Shown: one piece after another, positions 12,160 to 23,700 of the stretch | Layout: each line of letters opens with the position of its first letter | Position numbering within the stretch: the first letter of the stretch is position 1 | Source of the DNA: Plectrocnemia conspersa | Lineage: Eukaryota; Arthropoda; Insecta; Trichoptera; Polycentropodidae | Assembly: GCA_009617715.1 (NCBI GenBank) | Contig: VTFK01000207.1 | Location: 682,001-746,000, forward strand | DNA length: 64,000 nt | Direction of reading: 5' to 3' | Made by a program: the position numbers and the translations under genes | Notes under the pieces: model-generated | Databases searched by the model: none | The model's input: only the letters and a program-made list of their open reading frames with translations | What the model was told of the DNA's origin: nothing

Positions 12160-12720
12160 TAAAACGATTGAAAATTAAATCAATCTAAAGAAATCACCTA
12201 GATATGACTTGACGTGTACTTAAAAGAGCTGCCACGAAATGCAACGTTTAAATAATACAGATCATAACGCAATTTTTTAGCCTAAATTACGTATATTCAC
12301 TATGAAAGATTACAGAAGTGATCATGCTCCCTGAACAGGGCGAAACCATTAAAATTTTAACATCTCAAAATTCCTTCTCAAAAAAATCAGGGAAGTGTAT
12401 TGGGCCTATTCTATACTCTGCCTGATATATAGTGACCTACAATATAATAAAAAGACACTAGAGCCACATTTTCTGACGATAATGCAACTTAACTTATCAA
12501 TCTTAGTGCAAAGTTTTATACTTAACAATCTTAATGCAAAGTTTTATATTTAACAATCTTAAGGCAAAGTTTTTGAAAATGACATTGTGTGGTAAACTAC
12601 ACTAAAAAGAACACATAAAAAATGAATTTATAATAAAATTAGGAAAATTGTGTAGGCAATGCAAAAAGACTAAAAGAATAAAAATTGCCTTATTACAAAA
12701 ACAAAGGGTCAAGGATCACT
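12160..12720 (+). pseudogene. Jockey-type non-LTR retrotransposon reverse transcriptase relic
   Basis: Translation in several frames gives, in the correct order, blocks typical of jockey-clade RT. They are KKSPRYDLT (about 12188-12214), LKELPRNAT (about 12219-12246), VIMLPEQGE (about 12316-12345), QGSVLGPILY (about 12387-12418), TFSDDNAT with the catalytic Asp-Asp pair (about 12466-12488), and KEHIKNEF...KLGKL near 12608-12650. Stops and frameshifts lie between all blocks, and the stretch between the PEQGE and QGSVLGP motifs is deleted. Endonuclease and gag parts are not seen. It is an old, dead copy. Confidence 0.75.
12496..12579 (+). repeat. Three tandem copies of a 28-bp unit
   Basis: CAATCTTAGTGCAAAGTTTT begins at 12498, 12526 and 12554 with few changes. 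It lies inside the retrotransposon relic just after the Asp-Asp motif, so it expanded after the element decayed. Confidence 0.85.
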
Positions 12721-13704
12721 TTAATAATAAGACCGTTTATCTTCTCAACTTGGAGATCTAACCAGAAAACTAAAAAGAACCAGGCCACAGAATTGTTATT
12801 ATATTAAGCCTAATTAAAAATAAAACAAGTATTATTTGGCACATGTATCTAAGCAATTTACTATAATAATTAAAGGTTTTAGGTTGTAGGGATAACATTA
12901 CTGCAAAAATCTAAATTATCTCTAAACCTTTCACGTGATAAAATCTTAACATCTTTTTAAATAGTTTGTCAGTACATATTGAAATCGTTAAAAATGGTAA
13001 AATATACATACGTTTCTTTTGTAATAATCATAAAGTCATGCTTTTTTTATTACATATGAAATACATTATATTTTTGCACTAATTTTTTTAATTTCTGCCC
13101 TCTTAATTCTCGTTTTTGTTACATTTATGCGTTTTTTATTGTTTTAAGTGAATAATTACATAATCGTCCATTAAATATTTTGCATTAAAATATTTTAAGC
13201 AAAATTTTAAAATTTGTTCTTTAACAATATTTTTTTATAAATAAAACAATGTGTACTTTATAATTATATTTATATGCAGAATGCAAATCTTTCAAAATTT
13301 ACGATTATCACATACAGATGCACAAGCACGATAACTGCATTTTTCAATCAGAGAGTCGAGAAGACTTTATTGCGCTTTTAGCACGTATTCACAATGGTTA
13401 CATTTTATGGTCAATGCGTATTTGTGTCAAGTGCTTTTTACTCTGCCAAGTGGTCCCTATACGATTTAAATAAAAATTAATAAAATAAATTATGTTTAAT
13501 GTAAAAAGAATAAAGGAAATTGCAAGTTCATTGCAAATCTAAATATTTTTAATATTGTTTTTCTTGTTTATTACTTTAATAAAATATTTTAGAATAAAAC
13601 ATTGAAAATTGATTATGATTAATATTATCTGATTATTAAAGTGTAGAGAGTCAATATTTAGAATAAGGTATTTCAATCGTAAAAACGATCGTAAAAAAAA
13701 GGTC
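12721..13704. other. AT-rich spacer
   Basis: No gene or element boundary is recognised. A small higher-GC patch lies at about 13310-13460. Confidence 0.5.
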
Positions 13705-13708
13705 TTAA

Positions 13709-13917
13709 CCCTTTAACCACCAGCGACTTTTAGTGAGTCACTTATTATTATTTTTTCTTTAAATATATACAAAATACTTGGTTTACTGAATAATAATACA
13801 AGTACAATAATCTTTGATAAATATCAAAAAATATTTTTAAATAATTTATAAACTTGTTTCAAAAAATTAATTTGTATAAAAAAATAATCAGCAAATGACT
13901 CACCAGTGTTAAAGTGG
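13709..13917. mobile_element. piggyBac-type MITE, 209 bp
   Basis: TTAA occurs directly at both ends (13705-13708 and 13918-13921), the target site of piggyBac elements. The left end reads CCCTTTAACCACCAGCGAC. The reverse complement of the right end reads CCACTTTAACACTGGTGAGT, so the ends are imperfect inverted repeats starting CCC as in piggyBac. A second inverted motif, GTGAGTCA, follows on each side (13733-13740 and, inverted, about 13897-13904). The interior is AT-rich and non-coding, so the element is non-autonomous. Confidence 0.8.
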
Positions 13918-13921
13918 TTAA

Positions 13922-14270
13922 AGACATAATTTACAGTTAAAACTTCAGCAAATCCAATAATATTGTGAGAGGTAAATGTTTTATAATATATTATAAAGAT
14001 AATGTCGTTGTATTTAAACATAATTTAATATATTTAATAATCTTTTTCATATAGTGTGTATGAAAAATGTATTATTCAATCACAATAAAGCTTAACTATA
14101 TGTTACTTTATCTAAGTAGAAACAGTATAAAAAAATCAACTATACAGATTATCTTCATTTTCTCGTGACTAACTAATAAAATATTAATGAAACATATACG
14201 TAAAAAGCATTTAGCACTCTTTTAGTTTTACTTTCAAAAGAGGATTTTTCTACCGTATCCTGTACCTACA
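13922..14270. other. AT-rich spacer
   Basis: Nothing supportable is seen. Confidence 0.5.
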
Positions 14271-15380
14271 TATACACCTGACAGGAGATCGCATTACGTG
14301 TCCAAAGTTAGTGAAACTTCTTCATCGCCGAGAATTTCCCCGGCGAGTTGTATTTATCACTACTCCCTTTTCACACAGCGTCCCGCGGGACAGCGCGAAA
14401 CGGGACTATGCTATATGGGGTAGTATGGTGCGGCAGAGGAGACAGTGGTGGCTCTTGGTAAAAAAAACTTAGGGCGCCGCAAACAAATATATGTATATAT
14501 TAAATTTATAATAATTCAGGATAGCATTAAAACATTGAAGGTCCGACTTTTTCTCCTTATGGTACACCAAATAAAGTTAGTTAAGTAACATTTGAACCAT
14601 TTCGAATTTAGTATTGCTACTACGTTTGTATTATTTTAATTTTTCTTAGAGGTACTGCATCTTTCCAGATCCTTACACAAGCCACCTCTGATAGGGGGTG
14701 CAAACAAAATAATAAAATAAAATCAACTGGCGATAAAGCTGAACCTACTGCCGAGTCACGTACCAAACCCTCACTCATCATAAACATTTTATTGCTTGTT
14801 CGGTGGGCCGTTTAACTCGCACTACGAAACAATAGTTAAATTTAACCGGAACCGTTCTTGGTCGGATGCCGGATTTACGGCCGGAATTTATCCAGCGATT
14901 AAAACTTATTCTCTTTTTTATGTTGAGGCCCTCGTTTGGATGCAACATCATTTTTACGGCCCGCAATTTTATCGGTTCGAAAATTTTCTGCAAGAATTTA
15001 TGGCTCAAACAAGCGCGCCGATAATAAATCACGGCGTTTCTTTTTATCGATGTAATGCAATAAATAAATATTGTCAAAATTTTACAATGAGCTACAAGAA
15101 TCGATAAAATATAAATAAAAAAAGTTCCACGTCGCCGGTGGAAGATGTCGTTTAGATGTCGCTTTTAAGCGTTACAGAACTACCGATAATACGTTTTATA
15201 GCCAATTTTACGTTTTAAAGCGTCGCGTTTAACTTTATTACACCATTGTGTAAAATGGATTATAGAGATAATCCGGGATCGGATTACAACACGGAAGGCG
15301 ATGGAAAACAAATCGCTTAAATATGTTAAGTCACTGCAACCGATTTCGTAGGAGTTGTACTACAATGAATGCATTTATGA
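14271..15380. other. Two GC-richer islands (14271-14480 and 14780-15380)
   Basis: The first has mirrored GC-rich motifs (GCGTCCCGCGGGACAGCGCG near 14380). The second carries ~100-codon frames on both strands over the same bases (14796-15107 plus, 14778-15077 minus). Neither has a known domain, and frames open on both strands indicate stop-poor composition. An AT-rich gap of about 300 bp separates them. Candidate conserved non-coding elements. Confidence 0.4.
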
Positions 15381-17439
15381 CTCAAGCTATAAATCTTATA
15401 TTCAATTATTTATTAAAGTATTGAAATTCAATATATATTTTAGATAGTATTTGATAGTGTTTATATTTTATTAATAATAAAGTATATCGTGGATCAAAAT
15501 ATTATAATATACAAGCATAAATAAAATACTGTAAATACCATACTTTTTTGTCATATTATCTATCACAATAATCGAAATAATTATATTTTTTTAAATTAGA
15601 TAACCGTTTTTAAAAAAAAACTTCACAAATTATTAAAAAAATACATATAAATAAAAGCTTAATACTTCCTTAATTTATCGTTTCAGTTTATTAAATTTAT
15701 TTCTTCCTTCAAGTTTCTGAACAAATTAGGTATGAATCAATGCGTTTTTATCAGCTATATATTATCTTTTCGAAAAATTTAGGTTTCAATGAAACTGCTT
15801 TTCTGAACCAGATTGGTCGATCAAAGTGAAAGTCGCTGGATTTTCTGAATCGGGGAAATAAGACGAGATCTACGTTCCTTTTAATATTTTTTTATCTAAT
15901 AATATTCTATCTAGTTAAAAAGTGCCTTTTTTATTAATTTTGTAAGCCCGGCAACAGTATACTTTGAATTTTTATTACCTAATATTCTAAGATTTGTCAC
16001 ACGAATCTTTTACGAAATAATTGCAATGCGACGATTATGGATGTTCTCGAGAGATTGTTGTAAATAAACGTAAATTATAGTTTATATTCAATGTATATAT
16101 GTAGTAAATTAATAAATAAATATTTAATGAATAAAATTACAATAAAAAAAACACCAGTTAAACGTGAGACTGAAATTTGTTGCAATGACTTATTTAAATT
16201 GTAATAAACCCTGATACTCTTATTAAATTAATTCATCACGCAAACGTCATACAAGCGCAAGTGACGATCGGAGGTAAGATAGATCAGGGCCACTTTCTAA
16301 TACAAATGGACATTAACATGTGTCGACGTCTTTAAAAATACAAAGAGACCAATACAAGTAATATATTATTTTCTGAATTTGTTGTTTACCATGCTTTAAA
16401 ATCTATATATTTTTTTTATATCTCTAAAATTTCATTTTTTATTTTATTATATGCAATTTAAATTTCAAATAGAGTATATGTTTTTTTTTTAATTTGATAA
16501 TGTATAAATATACAACATATAAAAGCATTTATAAAATTCACTAAAAAAAGTAAATGTATATAATATGTACATATATATCGATTTTATATTTCTAAAGACA
16601 GTATACACACAGCACAAATATAAATTTAAAATATTTTGATTTTGCAATTTTCCTGTTTTTATTTTTGTAAATGTGCGCAAAACCCTTCTAAAATTATAAT
16701 AAACAATTTGATGGCAAAATTGTTAGTATCAGCGCTTCGCCCAATGAAATTATAAACCTTTTTATCGGCAGTATTAAAACACGGAGTTTATAAACAAATA
16801 TTTTTCTGACATCGTTAAATTTGTATTTCATGCTATTTAACGATATAAACTGAAAATGGAAAATTTATATTTAATAATTTATAAAGAAAATGTATCATTT
16901 TAGTGATTTGATCATTTAATAGTAATACTTTTTATCAGAGAACCTTTAATATTCTACTTTTCATCTATTCATATCTCATGATATATTAATACCCAATTAA
17001 ATTTGACATAAAATCTTAAGTCTCAAAGGATTTTTATATATTATTCTATACTCAATTTAAATTACTGATTAAATTAAGGCTATTATCTCTAGAATAACTA
17101 ACTACGAAAAAATTAATCTATATGTAGGTATACACAAAAAATACCTAATGTAGAAGATTTCATTTTCGCATACTTAATTGTAATTTCAAACAATATGTAT
17201 AAACCAGTTTTGTGGTTTATTTTCACATATAATATTTTATCGTTTTAGAGAAAAATAAAATAATTTGTAAATTATTTAGAATTAGTATGCAATATATTGG
17301 TCTCTCTGTTTCAATATGGATAATGTACATATTTATACATAATTTATATATAAATATGAGATGCAATTTTTTTATTAAATACAAGCGATAAAATCAGTCT
17401 ATTCTACTTAATCCCCAACTCTTAGTTATTCACTTAAAA
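15381..17439. other. AT-rich spacer
   Basis: Mostly low-complexity DNA. Small mixed patches occur at 15780-15880 and 16230-16330; the second holds a donor-like GGAG|GTAAGA near 16275. No exon can be defined around it. Confidence 0.45.
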
Positions 17440-17960
17440 TCAACATCGCATGTTGTAAAGTCTCAACCCTCGGCCAAAATTTTGAGACGAGCTTTCTCCC
17501 CGACACTTGACCCGCCCCAAAACGACGGCACATTTTGTACACGTTATTATGCAAAGTTTCGACCGTAGTTAGCTTTAATTGATGTTAAAGCCTTTTTTAC
17601 GCGTTCTTCGCTGTGGAGAAGCGACGAAGTCAGGAAAATCCTGACGAATAAATGGGGTTTTTCGTCGGCGGCTCGCGGACGGGCCTGTTTAGCTTAATCC
17701 CCACGAACAATAGTAGGCGAAGGTGGAGAGGCCATTAGTGATATTAACGCCGGCAATTAAATTGGGCCTAAAATACTTGCTCGAGGAATGCGCCCGGCAC
17801 TGGGATTAAGTTGGATACGAGTTAAATGATGTGTTAAATGGGGAGCGGGGCCCGAACTTTGCACACCTGAACGAGGAAGAAGAGCAGACACACCTAATTG
17901 AACCGCTTCCGGGTGAGGTGTGACGTTTGACGCTCAAAAGTGTTTAATTTTTAATGACTT
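17440..17960. other. Strong GC-richer island, candidate enhancer
   Basis: About 520 bp of mixed composition packed with factor-like motifs: TAATCC/GGATTA (Otx/bicoid type) near 17695 and 17803, CAATTAA and CTAATTG homeodomain cores, and three ACACCT/AGGTGT T-box cores. A hairpin GTCAGGA-AAA-TCCTGAC lies near 17630-17646. No coding potential is seen. I read it as a regulatory element, by inference. Confidence 0.5.
17863..17923. promoter_or_regulatory. Row of three T-box-like sites
   Basis: ACACCT at 17863-17868 and 17890-17895, then AGGTGTGA (full T-box half site) at 17916-17923. Starts are 27 and 26 bp apart. Seen directly; binding is inferred. Confidence 0.4.
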
Positions 17961-18613
17961 TGTTACCTTGGAATAATTTGGGGGCTTAAAAAAGGTCTAA
18001 TGGATAAATCGCATAATTAAAATAGGAGAGATATTTGGAAAGTAAAGATACGAAGTCCATAAAATATTTATCAAGCATTTTATTTAGATTGAACGTATAT
18101 TAACTTAAGAGCACTTATTATTTTTTCGAATAAATCATCATATTTGTTAAAATAATCACATAATTCACATTCGTTAATTGCTAAGCGCCTATCAAATAAT
18201 ACGTTTATGCATTTTTTTTACCTTATCTTCAAGAACGGCTCATTTTTGTTATGTTTTTAGAGGTAGGGGTGTTTTTGGACACACCTCAATTTTTTTATAA
18301 AAGTATTTTATCAGTATCTTGAATACAATAATAAATTTTACAAAAAAATATACACTACATGTTACTCATCTATAACTATAATTATGTTAACAAATATGTA
18401 ATTTGCACAATTTTACAATATAAAAAATTAAATTAAACGTTGTTAAAAACAATTTAAAAACTGATTTGTTAGATAACTGGTGGTTACAATATAAAAACTT
18501 GAAACCTTTTAATATTTAAGTAAACTAAAAAAATAGAATATAAAATACAACAGAAAATATTTAGTTTCTAATATGTTTATTCAAATTCAATGTGGTTTTT
18601 ATATAATAGTATT
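17961..18613. other. AT-rich spacer
   Basis: An imperfect hairpin (GGGGTGTTTTTGGACACACC) lies near 18266-18286. Otherwise nothing. Confidence 0.45.
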
Positions 18614-18700
18614 TTAAGGTTTGAGAACCCTGGGGGTGTGATTTCGTAGTCAGTTAGACGCAGGTTAATATCGTTAAGTTTTATACGATTATATTACAAT
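18614..18700 (+). repeat. Dispersed repeat family, partial copy 1
   Basis: Starts TTAAGG and contains GTGTGATTTCGTAGTCAGTT followed by AGACGC, matching the copy at 40684 (GTGTGACTTCGTAGTCAAAT, AGACGC). The match fades after ~90 bp. Unnamed family, possibly a SINE or MITE. A GC-rich stretch follows to about 18830. Confidence 0.5.
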
Positions 18701-19022
18701 TGTGACGGATGATAAATGGCGAGATGTTTTTTCCGAGCGGCGGTGGAGACGCTGGCGTAGAGATGATGTCCGTGGGAGGTCCTCAAAGGTCTTGTCGGTG
18801 CCGGGGCAGCGACAGTACAACAAATATATAATAAAATGCGTACTAGATATCAATGATCAAAGCACGAATAATTAAAAAAGCGACATTTGTTTCGACTAAC
18901 TGTGCCCTTTTGAAACACTTATTTTCTAAATTTTTATTTAAAATTGGCTACTTATTTATAATTTCCGCCCCACTAATCTACAATAAATTTGCGATTTTAT
19001 TGGTAATTAAGTATCGCACTTG

Positions 19023-19086
19023 TATGATTTCAGTCTGAAATCATAAAAGTGTACCGTTGAACAATATTTTCAGGTATTGTTCAACG
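19023..19086. repeat. Two adjacent perfect hairpins
   Basis: TATGATTTCAG-T-CTGAAATCATA (11-bp stem, 19023-19045) and CGTTGAACAATA...TATTGTTCAACG (12-bp stem, 8-nt loop, 19055-19086), nine bases apart. Stems this short are unlike microRNA precursors. They may be foldback-transposon debris. Confidence 0.7.
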
Positions 19087-19226
19087 ATTTATTTTACAAC
19101 TCAAAAACATTTGTGCACAGAAAATTATTATTATATTGCACAGAAACAGACGATTGATCTACGACAAAAAACTAAATATTTACATGCTAGTCACTATCGA
19201 TATAATTTCATGTAACTTTAATACTA

Positions 19227-19270
19227 CAGAATCTCGATATAACGGTACATGATACAGACGAATCAACTGT
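19227..19270 (+). repeat. Possible pogo-type terminal repeat (single end)
   Basis: Starts CAGAATCTCGATATAACGGT right after TA, resembling pogo/Tigger-like ends of the form CAG...TCTCGATATAACG. No matching opposite end was found, so this is weak. Confidence 0.3.
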
Positions 19271-20079
19271 ATTTGTTTCGTATTTTTATATTTTTTATTT
19301 ACACATAATAAAATTATATTTTCGAAAAAAATTTTTGTTATTAATTTCTAATTACAATAGATTACAGAAGGCTTTGTTGTGAAATTATTTTTTTTACTTT
19401 TTTGAATTACATTATATTTTTAATCCATTTAGAGAGACTTTACTGGTCTTGTTTATAAATGTATTGTACATTTTTTTTCACGTTTTTATATAATAGAACG
19501 GGCACGTTCTCTTGAAAATTTGTAGAATAATAAATTTAGATAAATGTAAAAACAACATACTATAGTTTTAAAATAAAGATAAAATTAATACAATAAAACA
19601 CCATATTGTATATATATAATAATACAATAAATGATTTTTCATAACAATAAGTTGAAAAAACGAACGGTGTTCCAGTGCAAAAAACTGTTTTATAAAACTG
19701 TGTATAAAATAGTCTCTCAATACCGTTAGTTAAATAAAAATGTTAATAAGAACTTATTCAAAATTAATAGGTAAAATATTAATATTTCTTAGGATACAAA
19801 TATTTTAGAAATTTTTTTTTATAGCTTTTATAATAACAAAATATTTTAAATTACATATTACAATTATTAAAGGTATACGTGTTTGTCATTCTATTATACT
19901 AACCACTCGAATAGATGAATGAGTAATTACTATCCACCACCAAAATATGATTACATAAAGTTACATTTACATATTTGCGCGTAAATATATATTTTATACA
20001 AACTGTCGATGTAAATTTTTGATAATCACTTGCATACAGTACATTGATTGTTATTAACGTCTAATCCATACATTACGCC

Positions 20080-20420
20080 TGGTGCCAAGCTCGGGATTTT
20101 CTAATTGAAAACATTAATCCGACACATCGCACCCCAGACTCCCCGCCGACGTAAGGGCAGAAAGGTCCCGAAAGGTCAGAACCCACCGAAGGGTTGCAAT
20201 GTTAACGAGGCGGAAGTAGTAAATTTCCATTTTAAACATGACTACGCAATAACTTAGTGATCCGAAGAACGACATGAGTGAAAACACACGGCAACAGTCA
20301 CCCGGCGAGAAGAGTCAGAGGTCGCTAACTTGATCAATAGAGGTCCGAAGGATGGGCGCTTTCGTTTTAAGTACCCACGCGTTACGCGCAGGTAGATGGG
20401 CACCGTATTCATATACATAT
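20080..20420. other. GC-richer island, candidate regulatory element
   Basis: Mixed composition with several AGGTC cores (20163, 20173, about 20317, 20342). Frames of 65 and 74 codons overlap on the minus strand in two registers without recognisable content. Confidence 0.4.
20163..20178 (+). promoter_or_regulatory. Nuclear-receptor direct repeat, DR4-like
   Basis: AGGTCC and AGGTCA are separated by four bases (CGAA). The second, preceded by GAA, also resembles an extended half site for monomeric receptors (FTZ-F1/ERR type). Confidence 0.35.
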
Positions 20421-22929
20421 GTACAATACAGGATGCCTGAAAATTTATCACCTAATATTTTTGCCGTATAACTGCAAATTATTTGTAAAACCATTGCCAC
20501 CATTGATGCTGTCATTTTTTGGTTGTGAAAACCATACATTATTTTTACCTAATCTAATTTAGCAGAATTCTGCTAAGAAGCAACACTTTTGTTTTTTACT
20601 ATCTAACAAAGCAATATATATTTTTGTGGAAGTCAGATTTTAAGCCAACATTTAGCACTCTATTCCTTACACAATATTTTAAAGACAGGACGCTCGACAT
20701 GGCAGTGAAAGTAGTGCTCTAAATTTTAATTTTTTTTTGACCTGCTTTGAATGAAGTCGATTTAAGATTTTTTTACGATTTAAGACAAACAGAGATTTCT
20801 GCAATAAAAATAAAATATATCAAAATTTAAATCTGTACTTATGTTTATAGTTTGTCTGAAAATACAAATGAAGCAACATTAGGTGTAGAAAATTATTAAA
20901 TTGAGAAATACATTAAAGATATAGAATAATTTAAGATTACATAAAGAGTTTTAAAAAAATCGCATTTGAAAATAAAATCACTACAGAACTTAATAAAAAC
21001 ATTTAATTAAATACCGTAAAACGGCTAAAAAATATTTTTATTTTAACATTTTTGTCGAAATTATAATTTATAAAAAATAGAACTATACATCGATTTTTAA
21101 AATAATTTTCATTTTCATTTTTTGTAGTTTTATGGAAATTTAATAATATTAACTTGGAGTCCTAGAGGATATAGTTTTCAATGCAAATTTTATTGCTTAT
21201 TGTTCACACGAAAATTGGTCACAAATCGATTTCCCACACAAAACATCACTGACATGATTTAAGGAAAGTGAGTTTTTTAGGGAAAGTTATTTAATTTTAA
21301 TACACGTTTATTGCGTACAAATTATTGAGACATTTATGAAAGGCTGACAATTTTTTAATATGTATTTAATATTTTGTATCAACTTGTTGTAAATATCTGT
21401 TCATATATGTTAACAAATACATTTTCCTTGAATTAAATTTGTATTATTTTAATTTTTTACATACATACATACATTTTGTACATTTGTATATACTCATTTT
21501 TAGGATATATCTATATGATTGAAGATATATATAATAAAATTATTTAAAAAATGGTGTATAAAAATTTATTAGTTTTTTATTTCAATCAATTGAAAAGTCC
21601 TGTTAATTTTAAAATTAAATTACTTGGAAAACATATTTTTTTAATTTAATAACAATTTAGTTATCTATATATGATATATGATTAAAATAATTAATTATTG
21701 GTCTATAGATATGTTTTTATAGATTAATTTAATATATGTTTTAAAATAATTAATGTATCTTTGAAAAATGTTTACTTTACGATAACTTAAAACGTTTGCT
21801 GTGTTGTTTATTTATTTATTTAAAAATCTGGGAAAAATTATTTATTTACTTACGTATTTTAACATTGCAAATAAAACGACGTACGCTTACTTTTCAAAGT
21901 ATTTGTAAATTATGGTGGGAGTTAAAAAATCATATTTCATAACGTTTCAAATCAGCAGCTCTAATAGCGTTTTTATAATTAAAATTATCTAAATGCTTTC
22001 GATTTTAAAATTAAAAATACCCAATTACCACTTTATTATAATATTTAACCTGGATATTTTCAATATTAATAATATTATATAAAATTATTAAAAAAATCGT
22101 ATATAAATATTTATTAATATTATATTTTAATCAATTAATTTTCTTTAACTTTGTGTCCTGTTATTATTAAAATTTAATTACTTTTCTTAAAAAACTTACC
22201 TTTCCTGTGTGATGTTCCATGTGATCAATATTCGTGAGCAATCTTCCTGTGACCGATTTTCCAATGGTCACCAAACTTAAAATTATTTCTAGAGAAATAT
22301 GAATATAAAATAAGTAACCAAACTCTAAAATAATGAATACTGCTAAACCATATTTACAAATTCAATTTTAAACTAGGCACCTAAAAAAAATATTGATATA
22401 GGATTTTAAATTTATTATCGAACACAATGATTGTGTTTCGTTATTTTATCTTTGTTAAAAGGTGAAAGATCGTTTAATGTTCTGAAAATAATTAAGAATC
22501 TTTACGATTTATAATGAGTCCAGAACCAATTAATGGACTGACAATATTCGTCATTAACTACCGAAAAATGCATATTTTAGACCATTCTATTGTAAAACGA
22601 ATTTTCTAATGGAAAAAAATATATTTAATACCATTGATTTTATTGCCTTGTTATATAAATATTATTTACATTGGTTTTCGTATTTTCTGTTAAAGGCCCT
22701 GCATATATGTACATACATATATACAATAGCTCTCAAAGTTTATCTGTCTCACTTCAGCGATTTTAAAGTTCAGCTGCAAGTTTTCAGATCAGTGAAATAT
22801 TATGTAGGTGCGTTCTTACAAAGTTATTTGAAAATATAACAATTATAATGTAATATATGTAAAGTTTGATTTACTCAATTTCTCAACATAAATATGCCAG
22901 TTTTTTTATTTTACTCAAATAGAAAAATG
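20421..22929. other. AT-rich spacer
   Basis: Long AT-rich DNA with an 18-bp palindrome at 20559 and no other supported feature. A donor-like GGAAAG|GTAAGT reads on the minus strand near 22197-22207 without a matching exon. Confidence 0.5.
20559..20576. repeat. 18-bp perfect palindrome
   Basis: TTAGCAGAATTCTGCTAA reads the same on both strands. Confidence 0.8.
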
Positions 22930-23700
22930 ATAAACTAAACCCAAAAACTCGTTGAGAAGCTGGAAGACCCTTGTAATGGGTGAGTTATCGAGAGCTGATA
23001 TTCTAGCAAAAACATCCAGAAGTAAAGGATTAAATTTTGGGAGTTTTAAACACATACAAAAACGCTTAATTCGAATGAAAGCCGTTTCTTTGCTTTCATT
23101 GTCGTCTTTTTCACTACATACATCGAGAGGGAGAAAGAGAGCCGAACCACCACCGTTTTCTAAACACACGCGACGGCCAAAAACGCTCGTCCATTGTTAC
23201 AGCCCTTAAGTGTTTCGTATAATTTTTGCCAGCCGCGAGGGTGGGGGTGTATTTTAATGCAAATTCCATTGAAATCCGACACAAAGGCACTCGGATAATA
23301 AAGCTTTTAACGGCGCACTCGTTCTGGTCGTGAAAAACTAATGAAATTATACGAATGAATCTTGGCGGCAGATTACTCCAGCGCAAGATAATGGGCCCGA
23401 AGGCTCGAGCCGAAAAGCGAACCGTAAAATTCTGGTTACGCGCAGGCAAATTCGAGAAAATCGGAAAAGTCTTGTCTTTATCGTTGCGTTGCGTTTTTTC
23501 CTCGTGCGCGGCGACAATGTCGTTTCGATTCTTTACGATTGTGCGAAAGCTTCGGGTTTCCAAAGGAGCGATTTGGAATATATAGAGGAAGAAAGTTAAT
23601 TGAGTATGCGCATATTGAGTTGCCGCAATTATATTATATTATGAACATAAATTGCTTCGGAAAACGTTAGCAGTTTTCCTGTGTGTATGTGGAACTGAAT
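22930..23700. other. Large GC-richer island
   Basis: The largest single island (~770 bp). Frames are open on both strands (plus 22952-23209 and 23355-23585; minus 23114-23563, 149 codons), with no family resemblance and basic, arginine-rich translations typical of stop-poor non-coding DNA. An octamer-like ATGCAAAT lies at about 23258. Best read as a conserved non-coding block, perhaps two enhancers. Confidence 0.45.

Larger units (their letters stand above)
18701..20079. other. Spacer with a GC-rich patch and hairpins
   Basis: 18710-18830 is GC-rich (GAGCGGCGGTGGAGACGCTGG) without a supportable frame. Two hairpins lie at 19023-19086 and a transposon-end-like sequence at 19227. The remainder is AT-rich. 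Confidence 0.45.

Noticed and set aside
14778..15107. Facing ~100-codon frames on both strands
   Set aside because: Same reason: a composition effect in an island. Neither product resembles a known protein.
23114..23563. 149-codon minus-strand frame overlapping plus-strand frames
   Set aside because: Frames are open on both strands over the same bases, as expected from base composition. No domain is recognised.
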